Shown piece by piece: positions 62,090 to 64,000 of a DNA stretch of 64,000 nt (position 1 is its first letter; each line of letters opens with the position of its first letter). The translations under genes and the position numbers were made by a program. The notes under the pieces were generated by a model. It saw only the letters and a list, made by a program, of their open reading frames with translations. It was not told the DNA's origin and did no database searches. The stretch comes from Haliclona indistincta (lineage: Eukaryota > Porifera > Demospongiae > Haplosclerida > Chalinidae): NCBI GenBank assembly GCA_964017065.1, contig OZ024784.1, positions 4,011,152 to 4,075,151 on the forward strand, in the 5' to 3' direction.

Positions 62090-63136
62090 ATGTCGCAGTC
62101 TTCTTCTTTCCCTCCTCCTGTTGTTCGTGTTGGATCGCGATCCAGTCAACTAGCCATGACTCAAACGAGGACGATAATATCTGCTCTTCAATCTTTTCAC
62201 TCCAATCTCAAATTTGATGTAGTTACCATGAAAACAATAGGTGATAAAGTGCTGGACAAGCCTTTACCCAATATTGGACAAACTAACCTCTTCACAAAGG
62301 AGCTTGAAGCAGCTCTGGCTGCTGGAGAAGTAGACATGATTGTGCATTCACTAAAGGATCTTCCGACAACTCTGCCTCCTGGTTTAGAGGTTGGAGCCCT
62401 TTTTAAGAGAGACAATCCGACAGATGCTCTAATTCTGCACCCGAAACACATTGGCAAGACCCTGGAGGAGCTACCAGCTGGCAGTGTCATTGGTACAAGC
62501 TCTTTGCGTCGTATAGCTCAGCTGAAACGTCACTTTCCACTGCTCAAGTTTAAGTGTGTGCGTGGTAATTTAAACACCCGTTTGTCTAAGTTGGACAACA
62601 GTGATGAGTATGATGCTCTGATTTTAGCAACAGCTGGCATGGAGAGGATGGGTTGGTCTGAACGAATATCACAGCAAATCCCAACTGCTGTGTGCATGTA
62701 TGCAGTCGGTCAGGGTGCACTGGCCATAGAGATACGCACAAACGATGAAGCTACTAGTAGAATTGTTCAACCCTTGAACGACACTGAAACAGTTTTTTGC
62801 TGTGGAGCTGAGCGAGCCTTTCTGCACTGTTTAGGAGGAGGGTGCAGTGTGCCTGTTGGTGTGACCAGTTCTTTGTTCGACTCCTCTCTCCTACTTCGTG
62901 GAGCTGTGTTTAGTTTGGATGGTACAAAGAGTGTTGGAGATCAAGTATCAGCCACTTTACCTGCAGATTATCACTCTTTGTCTTTGGAAAGAAAGCTGGT
63001 AGCTGCAGCTGCTCTTGGAAACCAGTTAGCTTCTCAGTTGCTTTCAAATGGTGCTGGTGCTATTTTAGAAGAGGCAAAACTCGAGACTGATCTTGCAACT
63101 GTACAGGTTTCAAAACAGAACCCATGTGATCATTAA
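62090..63136 (+). CDS. HMBS: Hydroxymethylbilane synthase (porphobilinogen deaminase), intronless
   Basis: A 348-codon frame matching HMBS end to end: 'VVRVGSRSSQLAMTQT', 'MKTIGDKVLD', 'GQTNLFTKELEAAL', 'DMIVHSLKDLPT' (catalytic Asp), 'RDNPTDALILH', 'IGTSSLRRIAQLKR', 'VRGNLNTRLSKLD', 'ALILATAGMERMGW', 'AVGQGALAIEIR' and 'ERAFLHCLGGGCSVPVG', whose cysteine carries the dipyrromethane cofactor. It condenses four porphobilinogen units into hydroxymethylbilane, the third step of haem synthesis, in the cytosol. Length is near that of human HMBS (361). It has no introns, unlike the vertebrate gene, and all key residues are intact. Confidence 0.97.
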   Translation: MSQSSSFPPPVVRVGSRSSQLAMTQTRTIISALQSFHSNLKFDVVTMKTIGDKVLDKPLPNIGQTNLFTKELEAALAAGEVDMIVHSLKDLPTTLPPGLEVGALFKRDNPTDALILHPKHIGKTLEELPAGSVIGTSSLRRIAQLKRHFPLLKFKCVRGNLNTRLSKLDNSDEYDALILATAGMERMGWSERISQQIPTAVCMYAVGQGALAIEIRTNDEATSRIVQPLNDTETVFCCGAERAFLHCLGGGCSVPVGVTSSLFDSSLLLRGAVFSLDGTKSVGDQVSATLPADYHSLSLERKLVAAAALGNQLASQLLSNGAGAILEEAKLETDLATVQVSKQNPCDH

Positions 63137-63293
63137 GACATGCTTTCAATTCGCCTTATATATTATTGGTTTTGTTGTAGATGCATGATGTTTATTTCCT
63201 GGTAATGTAGGTTGCAAGGCGACATTTATATTGTCGGACTTTTAACAGGACACACAGTATTTTATGTTATTTTTTGCTGCGAATTTGCGCGGG

Positions 63294-64000
63294 ATGATGA
63301 ACACGATTGTAAAAATCAAATTGTGCTTGTTGCTGGCTGTGCTCTCGTGGCTGATTCAGTGCGAGGCGAGGTGTTCGTCAAGAAAACGTAAGAGCCCAGT
63401 AGCATGCATTCAGCGCTAGTGTAATGATTTTTTTCTTACTCTTAGCAAATAATTACACACTGGAAGCATTCGTGGAGGAAGATGCTGATAAGATCGAAGA
63501 AGGTTCTTCAGTAACTCTCACCTGCAGAATGGCTTACAATCACCGGCTGATGCCGCATCAATGGTTGCAGTGGAGAGAAGGAGGCGTTCCCGTGCGAGAC
63601 TCGCTCGTGACAAACTCGACCACTCGTGAAGCAGTGCGCCTAAGAATAAGTAACTTATCTCGTGTACACTATGGTCGCTACACTTGTCACTGTGTGAATG
63701 GTGGAGCAGATAATAACACTAAGAATCCATTGGAGTCAGTGTTAATGTACGAACCATACTGCAGTATGCCAATGGAACCATATTCAGTGGAACTGCTCCC
63801 TCCTGATTGTAAGTACTAATTTTCATCGAAATCACATGTGCCTAATCTTTTTGTTTAGATGCTGCATCAGTTGCAGTTATCAATTGCTCATTGCCAAAAG
63901 GATCAAACTATAGTCTAGATGCAAATTGCAGCAATGTAACTACTCGAGCACATGAACAATGGTTGCAAGTAAACAACAACTATGTTGAAATGAAGTCAAC
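63294..64000 (+). CDS. Immunoglobulin-domain secreted or surface protein (3' end outside window)
   Basis: Three exons are visible (63294-63387, 63446-63808, 63859 onward), in frame. The start (MMNTIVKIKLCLLLAVLSWL) gives a signal peptide ending near 'IQCEA'. Exon 2 is an Ig-like domain with the canonical pattern 'SVTLTCRM' (Cys, B strand), 'HQWLQWREGG' (Trp, C strand) and 'VHYGRYTCHCVNG' (DxGxYxC-like, F strand). Exon 3 begins another Cys-containing segment with NCS and NVT glycosylation sites. The gene could encode a cell-surface receptor or a secreted Ig protein; the rest is needed to decide. Confidence 0.82.

Overview
This 64 kb window comes from an intron-rich but very compact animal genome. 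Most introns are about 45-60 bp with GT-AG ends, intergenic gaps are often 100-400 bp, and the gene set is metazoan: giant cadherin, PTIP, neurochondrin, membrane adenylyl cyclase, ISWI, FCHSD and an Ig-domain protein. Together these point to a demosponge such as Amphimedon or a close relative. That assignment is my inference; no species marker was checked.

Layout. (a) 1-25304, minus: the N-terminal part of a giant secreted or membrane cadherin. It has 24 exons and 7,843 codons in the window, one exon is 14.7 kb, and the gene runs off the left edge. (b) 25456-29795, plus: a PAXIP1/PTIP orthologue carrying a 30-bp acidic minisatellite. (c) 30315-30820, minus: a 134-aa unrecognised protein. (d) 31052-32335, plus: an intronless type II membrane protein that may be a glycosyltransferase. 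(e) 32912-36089, minus: neurochondrin. (f) 36202-38770, plus: TMBIM4, whose one long intron holds a MITE-like element and a perfect palindrome. (g) 38960-40060, plus: RPS3A. (h) 40464-44231, minus: an intronless ADCY9-type adenylyl cyclase. (i) 44532-48901, minus: ISWI/SMARCA5. (j) 50165-56763, plus: a 2,061-aa membrane protein with Cu-only-SOD-like ectodomains, one membrane span, four SH3 domains and a long proline-rich tail. (k) 57076-61828, minus: FCHSD/nervous-wreck F-BAR-SH3 protein. (l) 62090-63136, plus: intronless HMBS. (m) 63294-64000, plus: the 5' part of an Ig-domain surface protein.

The most unusual item is gene (j). It joins copper-only SOD repeat ectodomains to a cytoplasmic SH3 and proline-rich scaffold across a single transmembrane helix, as if it were a copper/ROS-related surface receptor wired to actin or endocytic adaptors. 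Its convergent neighbour is itself an F-BAR/SH3 adaptor. The giant cadherin is also notable: it alternates blocks of classical EC repeats with blocks of a different repeat, and has a LamG-like domain nested inside one of the latter.

Genes are largely arranged as divergent pairs with short shared upstream regions (cadherin/PTIP 151 bp, NCDN/TMBIM4 112 bp, FCHSD/HMBS 261 bp, the 134-aa protein/type II protein 231 bp, and ISWI/SOD-SH3). I worked out splice sites by hand from GT-AG sites and reading-frame continuity. For the fully reconstructed genes (cadherin, PTIP, 134-aa protein, NCDN, TMBIM4, RPS3A, SOD-SH3) the summed coding length is an exact multiple of three.
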